Assembly: GCA_019096195.1 (NCBI GenBank)
Contig: JAGTXK010000117.1
Coordinates: forward strand, 1 to 64,000
Direction: 5' to 3'
Length of the DNA stretch: 64,000 nt
DNA from: Boletus sp. NGJ
Lineage: Eukaryota; Basidiomycota; Agaricomycetes; Boletales; Boletaceae
Below, in pieces: positions 1 to 9,631 of the stretch. How positions within the stretch are numbered: the first letter of the stretch is position 1; each line of letters opens with the position of its first letter. The notes below the pieces were generated by a model. That model saw only the letters and a list, made by a program, of their open reading frames with translations. It ran no database searches and was not told where the DNA came from. Position numbers and translations under genes: made by a program.

Positions 1-243
1 AGGATTAGGGCTATCAATGGCCCAGCAAGAGTTAGGGCCAATGCCTTTTGGTTCTTTTGCAAATGTCAAGTCTTTGCAAAATAGCCAAACATTGGGACAC
101 TTTTTTGAGCCACTGTAGATATACATAAGGAGCACATGTCTACAAAGGGTGCAGCACTCTATTGAACAATAAACATGGAGAAAACAAATAGCATGGCATG
201 AAAAAAAAAGAAAACAGAAAACAGAAAAATGCACAAATAACTT
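1..243. other. Left flank of the palindrome, no gene seen
   Basis: AT-rich sequence with poly-A tracts and no convincing coding region. It runs straight into the perfect palindrome at 244-519 and could be part of the same element. I recognise no transposase, and the left end of any element may lie outside the window. Confidence 0.4.
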
Positions 244-519
244 CATCAGCAAATCCATGATTTTACCACAGTGCCACAGTGGCTACAGTTGAGGTCAGGC
301 ACTAACAATATTTGTCCTATAGCAAAATTAATCAATTTTAAGCACTTTTGGTGTGACTGTACAGTGGGGACCTATGTTCACGTGAACATAGGTCCCCACT
401 GTACAGTCACACCAAAAGTGCTTAAAATTGATTAATTTTGCTATAGGACAAATATTGTTAGTGCCTGACCTCAACTGTAGCCACTGTGGCACTGTGGTAA
501 AATCATGGATTTGCTGATG
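244..519. repeat. 276-bp perfect palindrome with no loop
   Basis: Two 138-bp arms are exact reverse complements and meet between bases 381 and 382 at GTTCAC/GTGAAC with no spacer. The arms begin CATCAGCAAATCC and end GGATTTGCTGATG. I compared the arms along their whole length and found no mismatch. Such a sequence could be a fold-back mobile element, a hairpin-mediated inverted duplication, or a sequencing/assembly artefact. Confidence 0.93.
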
Positions 520-933
520 TTGTTTTTCTGGTTTGTGAATACCTCTATGAGGACAAAGCCAGTCAGGGTTGTCAGAGAAATTAATGGAGACTGACTGGAG
601 AAGCAGCAGAATGGGTGGTTGGCTTGCAAACAGAAACGCCGGTACCGCATTATTGCACTCGAAGCTGTACAAATCTAACTGTACGTAATAATATCTGCTT
701 TTCTACTCTTTTTTGTGATTGGGAGGAAATTTTCATAGTGACGTTGATTTGAACCAGGACTTTATCTTATCAGCCACAGGACACAGCATCGTTTCTTTCA
801 CTCTATCGCCTACGCTACTTAGCTCACACCATCCCACTCCGAGCGTCTTTATCCTGCGGTATAAAGCCATTCTGATAGACTAGCATTACCTCTCCTCCTC
901 TCTTTGTTCCTCAAAACGCGCGCCGATCGCATT
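520..933. other. Right flank of palindrome and upstream region of the phosphoglycerate mutase gene
   Basis: About 410 bp without a confident gene. A plus-strand stretch at roughly 610-685 reads like the basic C-terminal end of a decayed element protein and stops at about 686, but I cannot assign it. The last ~150 bp should hold the promoter and 5' leader of the downstream gene; pyrimidine-rich tracts occur near 880-910 but I see no clear TATA box. Confidence 0.35.
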
Positions 934-2803
934 ATGGTCGAGGTCAAGAACATGGTTTGCCTGATGTACGTTGATTTTCCCCGATCACCTTCCCCCAAGC
1001 TCACCTTAATCTTTTGTTCGAAAGCGTCCACGACGGTTGGGGAATCTCACCCAAGAAGGGCACGAAAGGAGATGCCATAGAGGCTGCTGATACCACCAAC
1101 ATGGATACCATCGCCAAAAATCACGCATACCGCACACTCTTCGCACATGGAAACGCGGTGGGCCTGAGCGACGGCCTCATGGGGAATTCAGAGGTTGGGT
1201 ACGTCGATCTTGATTCGGACTTTGCGCATACGTAATTGTCTCTGTTTTTTGATGCCGCTCCGATACGCTCATCACCAGACACCTCAACATTGGTGCTGGC
1301 CGAGTCGTCTGGCAGGACATTGTCCGGATCGATGTATCGATTGCAAAGAGACAGTTTCACCAGAACCCGACTATCCTCGAGAGCACGAAGCGCGCCAAAG
1401 AGGGCAACGGGCGTCTGCATCTACTCGGTTTGGTACGCATACAAATTTATGGTATGCGTTGCGATCTTTGACACCATACTTGCAAGGTCTCGGATGGTGG
1501 TGTTCACTCCCATATCAATCACCTCAAAGCCCTCCTCGAGACTGCCAAAGAATCTGGCGTGCCTCACACCTATGTTCACTTCTTTGGTGACGGACGTGAC
1601 ACTGCTCCATCGTCAGCCAAGGGTTATGCAGAGGACTTGCTTTCTTTCTTAGAGTCTGAGTCGTATGGTGAGCTGGCTACGGTGATCGGCCGATACTATG
1701 CTATGGATCGTGACAAGCGCTGGGAGCGTGTCAAGATCGCTGTCGAGGGCCTAGTTGACGGTAAAGGTGAAGAGACGGATGATGTGCTCAAGACCATCCA
1801 GGAGAGGTACGATAACAAGGAGACAGACGAATTCTTGAAGCCCATCATCGTCAATGGTGCAGAAGGACGCATCAAGGATGGAGACACGTTGTTCTTCTTC
1901 AACTACCGCTCGGATCGCATGCGTGAGATTGTGAGCGTTATTGGGCTACCGGACAAGCCCATAGAAGTGAACATCCCTAAAGACCTCGTAAGGTTCTCCT
2001 TTCACCCTCAGTACTTGATAACTGACTGATCCCGGACCAGCACATTACAACGATGTCCCGCTATAACGCCGAGTTCCCATTCCCGGTAGCTTTCCCACCC
2101 CAAGCGATGACGAACGTGCTCGCAGAATGGCTCTCCAACCAAGGCCTTTCCCAAGCTCACATTGCTGAGACAGAGAAATACGCCCACGTCACCTTCTTCT
2201 TCAACGGTGGTGTCGAGAAGAAGTTCCCGTCCGAAGAACGCTACTTGATCGCTTCTCCTAAAGTCGCGACATACGATTTACAGCCACACATGAGCGCACA
2301 GGAGGTGGCCGACAAAGTTGCCGAGGTGGTTTCGAGCAAGAAACACGAATTCGTCATGTGCAACTTTGCGCCTCCCGACATGGTAGGGCACACAGGTGTG
2401 TACGATGCTGCCGTCCAGGCGATCACGGCAACGGACAAGGCTGTTGGGACGATCTACGAAGCGTGCGAGAAGGCTGGATATATCTTGCTGATCACCGCTG
2501 ATCACGGGAACGCGGAGCAGATGGTGAATCCACTTACCGGGGAACCGCACACGGCACACACGACGAACAAGGTCCCGTTCATCATGACTGGGAAAGACCT
2601 CGAGTTTGTCCAGGACGAAGAGGGTGCGACGTCTCCGGAGGAAGCGGGAGCGTTGGCAGATGTTGCGCCGACCGTGCTTGCGATTTTGGGGTTGTCGCAG
2701 CCTGAAGGTGAGCGGTGATGGTCGATATTGATATTTAGATTCGTCTTGGCTGATGCGCTTTTTTGTAGAAATGACCGGGAGGTCATTGTTGAAGAAAGAA
2801 TAG
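934..2803 (+). CDS. 2,3-bisphosphoglycerate-independent phosphoglycerate mutase
   Basis: Cytosolic glycolytic and gluconeogenic enzyme that interconverts 3- and 2-phosphoglycerate through a phosphoserine intermediate with divalent metals. Six exons (934-965, 1025-1198, 1279-1432, 1487-1987, 2041-2707, 2769-2803) join with GT-AG introns of 53-80 nt and total 1563 nt, exactly 520 residues plus a stop, the usual family length. The N terminus carries CLIVHDGWGI. The catalytic-serine motif GNSEVGH is rebuilt across the 1199-1278 intron. SDGGVHSH, HFFGDGRDT, the RSDRMRE segment, and the C-terminal metal motifs ITADHGNAEQM and PHTAHTTNKVPF all follow in order. The end, MTGRSLL, is typical. The start is the first ATG in frame with the conserved N terminus. 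No lesion was seen. Confidence 0.97.
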
Positions 2804-3034
2804 ATACTGTCTGTACAGTACATAGAGCTTACACAATATCAGCATACAAATATGTTAGCGCGATCCTCGACGTAGGAGAGATCACATGATCTGACGTCAC
2901 GCAGCTGATAAGTGTGACCCTTGCTCCGACTCCTCTTTCGAAACGCCCCGTCTACCAATAAATAATGCCCCCAAGAAAACGCACAAACCAATCCAAGCGT
3001 ACGCCTCCAACGTCGTCCCTTGCCCCCGCGTTCC
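2804..3034. other. Intergenic, 3' flank of phosphoglycerate mutase and upstream of a small membrane-protein gene
   Basis: About 230 bp. A short frame opens at ATG 2965 (start MPPRKRTNQSKRT) but is out of frame with the transmembrane reading frame that follows. It could be an upstream exon if an intron lies near 3010-3035, yet no good splice pair is visible. Confidence 0.3.
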
Positions 3035-3646
3035 ATGTACCAGCAGATCAACATCCTCACCTCCGTCACACCGGCCCGAGCATCACCCGCCCTGGTGTCA
3101 GCGCTGCGCAGTCAGTACCCGCTTCCGAAAGCACATCCACTCAACAAGGCCCCTCGCGAGGAGAAACCGCTTGCAGAGGTCTCTCCCCCCGGCGCACGCA
3201 CGTCATTAGCCAAGTTCATCTATGCCCTCCTGTTCTTGGTGTTGTTGCTCCTCGCATGGCACGTCTACGGAATGGTGATGTTGTTGGAGAGGTTGAAAGA
3301 CGAGGTCGGATGGTGGAGTATTGTCGTGGGCGATTCGGCGAAGATAACGCGGTGGGAGGGGTTAAAAGGGTGGGGGTTCGATGGATCGGAGGCGGAGGGA
3401 GGGGCGGAGGCGGAGAAAGATGGTGGCTTGGAAGGCTCGCTGAACGCGCTTGCAGATGTACTGGGTATCTCTCCGGTGCAGGTAGCGTTTGCGGTGAAGC
3501 CGTTCATTCCGCAGGCGAGCTTGACGAGCATTGCATCGAAGACGGCGAGCGCGACCGGTGGTTCGGAGGCGATCAGAATACTGTTCGAGGAGGATACCAC
3601 GCGACATAGCAGGGATGAGGCAGGTACTTCAGGAATCGCTGAATAG
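3035..3646 (+). CDS. Hypothetical single-pass membrane protein
   Basis: Not recognised as a named family. From ATG 3035 the protein starts MYQQINILTSV and has a hydrophobic segment (about FIYALLFLVLLLLAWHVYG) near residues 65-84. A Trp-rich stretch follows, then a Gly/Glu/Ala-rich low-complexity linker and an amphipathic helix-like end. One transmembrane anchor with a short tail on each side is the best description. The 3' end is uncertain. The open frame stops at 3644-3646, but the +1 frame from about 3613 to 3708 (MRQVLQESL...MLQGLV, then stop) also looks coding, so a short intron or frameshift near 3590-3612 may give a different C terminus. Confidence 0.55.
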   Translation: MYQQINILTSVTPARASPALVSALRSQYPLPKAHPLNKAPREEKPLAEVSPPGARTSLAKFIYALLFLVLLLLAWHVYGMVMLLERLKDEVGWWSIVVGDSAKITRWEGLKGWGFDGSEAEGGAEAEKDGGLEGSLNALADVLGISPVQVAFAVKPFIPQASLTSIASKTASATGGSEAIRILFEEDTTRHSRDEAGTSGIAE

Positions 3647-3708
3647 TTTGCAGAAAGGCTGGGAAATGGCGTGGACGGTGAGGATGTTGCAGGGGCTGGT
3701 ATGATTTG

Positions 3709-4224
3709 AAAGGAGTGTTGAACCTACATTGTTGGAATCTCATTATTTCGGTGAAAACTGGCAAGCAACGTTTCGGAAATGCAACGCGCGACATATGCAC
3801 TTGCTTCGCAAACTCCAATAGATTGACGGTTCTGGTGCGCTCAAACGTTTATAATCTACCATACAATCGACATTAATGTCGATGTGAGCGTGACGTGTTT
3901 CGACACGACCACCAGCCCGAGATGCTAGTAACTTGAACATTCATCAACTGACTAGATCAGCCGAAAGATAATTTGACACTGCTACCTCGCCAAAATGATT
4001 TGGAACACTTTATGGTACGACTTGATCAACTTCTGGATCTGCGCTTGAATAACGGAGTGAGATGTAGTACTTGAGCTCGGCTCCGAGCCCGGAGCATTAT
4101 GCTGTGGCGGTGCGACGTAAGGATCACGTGCATCGGAGACTGCCGAGCGGAGACAACGAGCAAGGCCTGAACGTTGAATGTAACCTCCATTAGCTTTGGA
4201 TGCCATTCTCCCACTACTAGGAAG
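3709..4224. other. Intergenic, no gene seen
   Basis: Roughly 500 bp between the membrane-protein gene and the left edge of the segmental duplication. Only short overlapping frames on the minus strand occur and none resembles a known family. Confidence 0.4.
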
Positions 4225-4751
4225 GATCCGATGGTATGGTAGGGCTGGCTGAGACCTACACACTAGATCAGATGCAGGTTCGTTCTCTTGCTTTGTTCTC
4301 ACACCGACACACTTCGCATACAAAATCTCATACCAATCAGTAAGAGGGTATCATTGGGCAACGAAGAAAGAACACATGCTAGCGCGTCCCGCGTGGCTAC
4401 TACATACCATGCCATCGGCGGTGAGACCCAGCTGCAGATGAGCAACAAAGAGAAGTGCTAAACCAGGTGGACTACTTGTCCGTATTCCAAGATGGTCTAG
4501 CACTTCGCCTTGCCCTCACCCTGGGGCAGTGCAACCAACGCAGTGGGCTCTCGGCAAGTGTGGTGAGTGGCGATTCCATCTTGAACTGATTTACGATGTG
4601 CGACCTCGAACTAGTAGATCAAACATATGATCATTAGGAGGTAGGGTATCATAAGAATACTGAAACAGGTCTAGGAATCGGAACGTAAAACGTATGCACA
4701 ATGAAGACATGGAATTATATCTCGCGCTCTCTCGGCTCAAGGACCACCACC

Positions 4752-5416
4752 CTAATACATTGCCTGCCGTTGCCTCCTCTCCTTGTCCATCCGTAGCTTT
4801 TCTACGTATATAAAGGTAAGGATGACAAGGTCCAACATATGCTCCGCCTGGGGTGCAATTTCTAAGCGGGCACTCCTCCGCTTTCCTATAATCCCGAGAG
4901 TTGCTCTGTGGTACCGTGCGACTTCGCTTCGTAACGCATCATCGAGAGAAAGCTGCAAAATGAGATGACACAATCCAATCTCAACCAAACGTTTACACCC
5001 ACCACGACGTCCCTCCAATACATATCCCATCTATAACGACGACCATCAGGTCCGGTGAACGTCCGCTTCCTAATCCCCAGCGCGTCAAAGTGAGTTCCAT
5101 CGATCTCATGTCGGTTAGTAATGGGGCTCTATTCTCACCTTCCAAAGAACCCATGCCTGGGCAGGAAGACGTTCGATTCCAGCTTCGTCCCTCCGATCGT
5201 GAAGATGGAGGATCCGAAACAATGCCAATCGATGCTACCAACAACTTCAATGGGGTCGTCCATCTCCGACTCGTTCGACGTCGACGTCTTTTGTTTACTG
5301 ATGGTCGTCGTACGCATGCCTAGCCGGAAGGGTGTGCTACTCTTGAACAAGGGGAGTCCGTGTTCGTCCGTGAAGACAGTGCTGCGGACGCTTTCAGAGG
5401 TGAGTGTGAGGATCAT
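4752..5416 (-). CDS. DUF6593 domain protein, copy A
   Basis: Small soluble protein of the DUF6593 family, common in Agaricomycetes; function unknown. The first exon starts at ATG 5416 (MILTLTSESVRSTVF) and carries the family's beta-strand repeats: LPLFKSSTPF, TTTISKQ, IEVVGSIDWH and FTIGGTKLESNVFLPRHGFFGR. The next exon has FTGPDGRRYRWDM. After an intron ending near 4970 the last exon gives ARYHRATLGIIGKRRSARLE and the ending HMLDLVILTFIYVEKLR. The stop is at 4752-4754. It is nearly identical to copy B (8251-8936); the main difference is the last residues (KERRQRQAMY here). The gene lies just downstream of the transporter remnant on the same strand, as copy B does for the intact transporter. 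Confidence 0.75.
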
Positions 5417-6159
5417 GAGGGTGCTCGTGTATAGTGTATGAGTGGGGGACTTGATCGACCTTTGCGAGCGTCGCTCGCGCGCTCCCCTTTTTAACTTCCC
5501 TCGACCACACTCACGACATAATCCAAAACATTGAGTCCACAGCCTAGTGGGGCGGTGCAGGAACTCGTGTCTAGAGGAAATATCAACTCTAACCCACTCG
5601 AGCGATTGCCGTAGAAGGGCAACGTTCTCTTATCCGGTGGCTTTCAGGGTTTCCTTCTGGATAGAAATTCAGATACAGACGCTTTTGGCGGCGTAAACGT
5701 TGTCATCATGATGGGCGATGCGGCCGCGCGGTGCCTCTTTAGTACATAGTCGGGAATGAAGACCTAACGCCCGCAGCCCCACCTACCCACAGAGACTCAT
5801 CTTGAATGGACCTGTGTCGGATCCCAACTTGCTTCACCATTGTCTTGATATCTACATCCACTCGAATCCCGCAGCGAATCAACGACAGCTTCGAGGCTAT
5901 GCCTCTAAAATTCTCAGGACTCGCCAGTAGCAATGACCTACAGACACACTTCTTCCTGCGACGCGTCGCAACTTCTTGCCCTACAACGCACGTGGAGCTA
6001 CCTCAAATTCGATATAAATTAGTATAGGAAGAATAAAAATTTCCGACGGACACAGGAAGAAACGCTAGCGAACATGCGCGGCGTACACGGTCTTGAAACG
6101 ACAAACGATACGATCCAGCGCTTGCCACCGACGGACGTATAGAGTATATACGTGGGCGT
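5417..6159. other. Spacer between DUF6593 copy A and the transporter remnant
   Basis: About 740 bp, similar to 8962-9631 in the right unit but with more insertions and deletions. No coding region is supported. It holds the upstream region of the DUF6593 gene and the 3' flank of the transporter. Confidence 0.45.
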
Positions 6160-6855
6160 CTATACCTCGGCAGACGAAGACGAAGACGCCATCGAATACA
6201 ACGCGTCCCTGTCGCCCGGGCTCTCGTTGACCAACGCACGTAGCACCCCATTGTTGTTCTTTAGCAACGACGAGGGTGCCCCAAACTCGACCTAGAAGGT
6301 GTACCAGAGACTGACTAATTTTCCACTTCGGGCAGAGACGAACGAAAACAAGAAGAAAAAAACTCACAATCTTTCCGGCGTCGAGGACCATCTACGCGTC
6401 CCAGACAACGTGTTGGTGAACGAGGTAGGACGGTATACGTGGGAGGATGACTCACGATTTTAGTATCGGCATCCATGATGGTCTATACACGATACGCAAC
6501 GATGAGCTGGGTCGCTCCGCTCAAATCATTTCGGAGTGACGATTGAATGGTCGCGTCCGTTTTATCTAACACACCGACCATCTCAACAGGCATCCTGATT
6601 TCCATGTCTCCAACCGACTCGCCGATCGCCGAAGTAGCTGAGCATCCATGTTACCATTGACGACAATCAATCCACAAGGAAGAGACGAAACGTACCCTTA
6701 TCGAGGATAAGTTAAGTGGTTTGTTTCTGCGAACCATCGCTCGGGCGAGGGCCAAGAGCTGCCGTTGTCCGACAGAGAGCTTGCCGCCGCCACCTGAGAT
6801 CGGACTGTCGAGTGTCAGCTGGCTTTCATCCGAGTTTTCTCTCACAGAAAACAAT
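6160..6855 (-). pseudogene. ABC transporter remnant: C-terminal part of the second nucleotide-binding domain
   Basis: Counterpart of 9632-10330 in the full transporter. It encodes the segment from [12 protein letters not shown] through the signature LSVGQRQ to the C terminus VEFGAPSSLLKNN, with a stop at 6160-6162. Everything upstream is gone: both membrane domains, the first nucleotide-binding domain and the second Walker A. A 5-nt insertion near 6711-6716 breaks the frame inside Walker B (the right copy reads LLILDE), and the GAG of that motif has become AAG. No start codon or promoter of its own is visible, so a functional product is unlikely. Confidence 0.85.
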
Positions 6856-6874
6856 CTCGGTCACTTCAAGTTGT

Positions 6875-7627
6875 GCTTGGCCCCTGCTGGTGATGGCCAA
6901 GGATAACTTCAACGCGAAAACACCTCGACGGCGGACCGTCGATGCAAATCTCATGGAGTTAGCCAGGCATTATCTCGGCCATTTCCTCAACACTTGTAAA
7001 TCTCAGCCTTTTCGCTATCTGGGAGCAATCCCTTTTACTTACCGGTCCGTTTACAGTCAAGCGTAGCGAACGAACCCCCGCGCCGTCGGAGAATTCCCTC
7101 TCGCCCATCGTATGAAGATGCTCGTCAATATTTCGTAGCTATGATGGAGGAGGGCACTTTAGATCATCGCACGGCTCAGGCGCATGTACGTTTCCATGCA
7201 AATTAGACCATTCCCGACGACGTCTCGAAAGGGCAAGGCGTCGTGACAACAATTGTTGCATGCTTACTGGAAGGAGGGACTATTCAGCCGGTGTCCTCAT
7301 AAATGTGGAAATTGCGCACATCATCCCGGAGCCAATTCACAAATATCAGACAAGAGGGCAAGAAGGTGGATGTTTGCGACGTCTTTCTTCTGCCAACTCA
7401 AAGAAACCTTTACAAACAATTCCATTCCGGGTATGTGTGGGCGATCTTATCGATGTTCACTTGCGCTTCATGCACTTTGCTGTGAGGTGGCCTGGATGTC
7501 TGGAGCTGGAGAGTACATAATGGATATAGAGAGGAGGATGGATGAGACAAGAGTCCTAGTAAATGATGGGTCGACTGCTGACTCGGACGTCTTGATGAGC
7601 GCGCTGGCACTTGTTGACACTCGTTGA
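6875..7627 (+). pseudogene. HNH-nuclease-like gene relic, left copy
   Basis: Decayed coding sequence matching 16830-17731. Recognisable pieces in order are the AKDNFNAKTPRRRT / ARHYLGHFLNT stretch, a segment near 7165-7290 and VEIAHIIPEPIHKYQ near 7300. The last piece, LHALCCEVAWMSGAGEY...DETRVLVNDGS, ends at 7627. The order resembles basidiomycete proteins with an HNH nuclease domain and a C-terminal conserved region. The pieces are in different frames and the middle is interrupted by stops and deletions. The family call is by remembered motif order, not alignment. Confidence 0.5.
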
Positions 7628-8250
7628 CTTGTTTTGTTGTCGTAGTACTTGCCTGTGACATGTTTTTCTTTGGAGTCAATCCCAGTCAAAACGAACAAGT
7701 GGTTTGTACTGGCTGAACTCGGGTCTCAGTTTTTCTTCGCTCATCTCGGCCGATCAGCTGGGTGGATTTCTGTGTCAGATCAGCTGACCTCCTATTGGCT
7801 AGTCTCAATTCCATCCACATTCCATCCGTTGTGGATACCATCGATGGTATGGTGGGGCTGGCTGAATCCCATGCCAATCAGCAAGAGGGCCCTACAGGAT
7901 ATTGGGAAATGAAGAAAGAACACCTGCTAGCGCGTCCTGCGCTAGCTGCGGATGAGCAACACAGAGAAATACTAAACCAGCAGAACTACTTGTCCGCACT
8001 CCAAGACGGTCTAGCACTTCGCCTTGCCCTCACCCTGGGGCAGTGCAACCAACGCAGTGGGCTCTCGGCAAGTGTGGTGAGTGGCGATTTCATCTTGAAC
8101 TGATCTACGATGTGCGACCTCGAACTAGTAGATCAAACATATGATCATTAGGAGGTAGGGTATCATAAGAATACTGAAACAGGTCTAGGAATCGGAACGT
8201 AAAACGAATGCACTATGAAGACACGGAATTATATCTCGCGCTCTCTCGGC
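7628..8250. other. Junction region between the two duplication units
   Basis: The left unit fades out near 7660 and the right unit begins near 7845. A plus-strand open frame at 7762-8103 (including NQQNYLSALQDGLALRLALTLG) is partly preserved in the left unit near 4430-4590. I do not recognise it, and its counterpart in the left unit is broken, so I do not call it a gene. Confidence 0.4.
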
Positions 8251-8936
8251 TCAAGGACCACCACCCGATGCCGCTGCCCGTCGTCGCCTCTTCTCCTTGT
8301 CCTTTCGTAGCTTTTCTACGTATATAAAGGTAAGGATGACAAGGTCCAACATATGCTCCGCCTGGGGTGCAATTTCTAAGCGGGCACTCCTCCGCTTTCC
8401 TATAATCCCGAGAGTTGCTCTGTGGTACCGTGCGACTTCGCTTCGTAACGCATCATCGAGAGAAAGCTGCAGAATGACAACTGAGATGACACAATCCAAT
8501 CTTAACCAAACGTTTACACCCACCACGACGTCCCTGCTGTGCATATCCCATCTGTAACGACGACCATCAGGTCCGGTGAACGTCCGCTTCCTAAATCCCC
8601 AGCGTCAAAGTGAGTTCCATCGATCTCATGTCGGTAAGTAATGGGGCTCTATTCTCACCTTCCAAAGAACCCATGCCTGGGCAGGAAGACGTTCGATTCC
8701 AGCTTCGTCCCTCCAATCGTGAAGATGGAGGATCCGAAACAATGCCAATCGATGCTCCCAACAACTTCAATGGGGTCGTCCATCTCCGACTCGTTCGACG
8801 TCGACGTCTTTTGTTTACTGATGGTCGTCGTACGCATGCCTAGCCGGAAGGGTGTGCTACTCTTGAACAAGGGGAGTCCGTGTTCGTCCGTGAAGACAGT
8901 GTTGCGGACGCTTTCAGAGGTGAGTGTGAGGATCAT
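8251..8936 (-). CDS. DUF6593 domain protein, copy B
   Basis: Nearly identical to copy A, with the same domain order: STPFRLG, IEVVGSIDWH, FLPRHGFFGR, FTGPDGRRYRW, RYHRATLGIIGKRR, LDLVILTFIYVEKLR. The start at 8936 matches copy A's ATG; an earlier in-frame ATG at 9029 would add 31 residues absent from copy A. The C terminus differs (KDKEKRRRRAAASGGGP; stop 8251-8253). The second intron is a few nucleotides longer than in copy A and leaves an open reading through it, so splicing there may be leaky. The function of DUF6593 proteins is unknown. Confidence 0.75.
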
Positions 8937-9631
8937 GAGGGTGCTCGTGTATAGTGTATGAGTGGGGGACTTGATCGACCTTTGCGGGCATCGCTGCGCG
9001 CTCTCCTTTTTAATACCCTTCGACCCCATTCACGTGATCCGAAAGACTGCGTTCACAGCTACTAGTGGGGCAGTGCAGGCAACTCAAGAGGGAACATCAA
9101 CTCTAACCCATTCGAGCGATTGCTGTAGAAAGGTAATGTTCTCTTCTCCAGTGGTTTTCAGGGCTTCCTTCTGGGTAGAAATTCAGATACACTGGCGCTT
9201 TTTGGCGGGCGTCAAAGTTGTCGTCACGATAGGCGATGGCTGTGCGGTGGCATCGACGAAGACGTAACCCGTCTCGTCAGCTCCAAATGCCCACAGCCTC
9301 ACCCGCGCACAGAGATCAATGGACCTGCGTCAGATTCACCCTGAGATCAACATCCAGTCTAAAATTCTCAGGGCTCGCTAGTAGCAGTGACCAAAGTGAC
9401 GAGGCCGTGTCTCGGTCGCGTCGCAAGGTACTTCTTGCCTTGCAACGCACATGGAGTTACCTCGGATTCGATATAAATTAGTATAGGAAGAATAAAAATC
9501 TCCGACGGACACAAAAGAAGCAACGCTAGCGAGCGTGCGTAGCGTACACGGTCTAGGGTGGAAATGAAACGGGCAAACGGCAAACGATACGATCCAGCGC
9601 TTGCCACCGACGGACGTAGAAACGTGGGTGT
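8937..9631. other. Spacer between DUF6593 copy B and the ABC transporter
   Basis: About 700 bp, homologous to 5417-6159. No coding region is supported; it should contain the transporter 3' end and the upstream region of copy B. Confidence 0.45.

Larger units (their letters stand above)
4225..7660. repeat. Left unit of the tandem segmental duplication (internally deleted)
   Basis: This block matches about 7845-17760 in order: flank, DUF6593 gene, 3' end of the ABC transporter, HNH relic. Long runs are identical or nearly so, for example around 4800-4960 versus 8310-8470 and 5100-5450 versus 8620-8960. At about 6855 the match to the transporter (at 10330) stops. About 20 bp later the match jumps to about 16830, so some 6.5 kb of the transporter is missing here. 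Boundaries are approximate because the outer edges fade out. Confidence 0.85.

Noticed and set aside
2278-2823. Long open frame on the minus strand opposite the phosphoglycerate mutase
   Set aside because: It is antisense to clearly conserved exons and its protein resembles nothing; it is a mirror of the codon bias of the real gene.
8680-8720. Possible tRNA T-arm-like sequence (GTTCGATTCC) here and near 5170
   Set aside because: It is in the antisense of the DUF6593 exon, no acceptor stem or anticodon arm could be folded around it, and it is duplicated only because the gene is.
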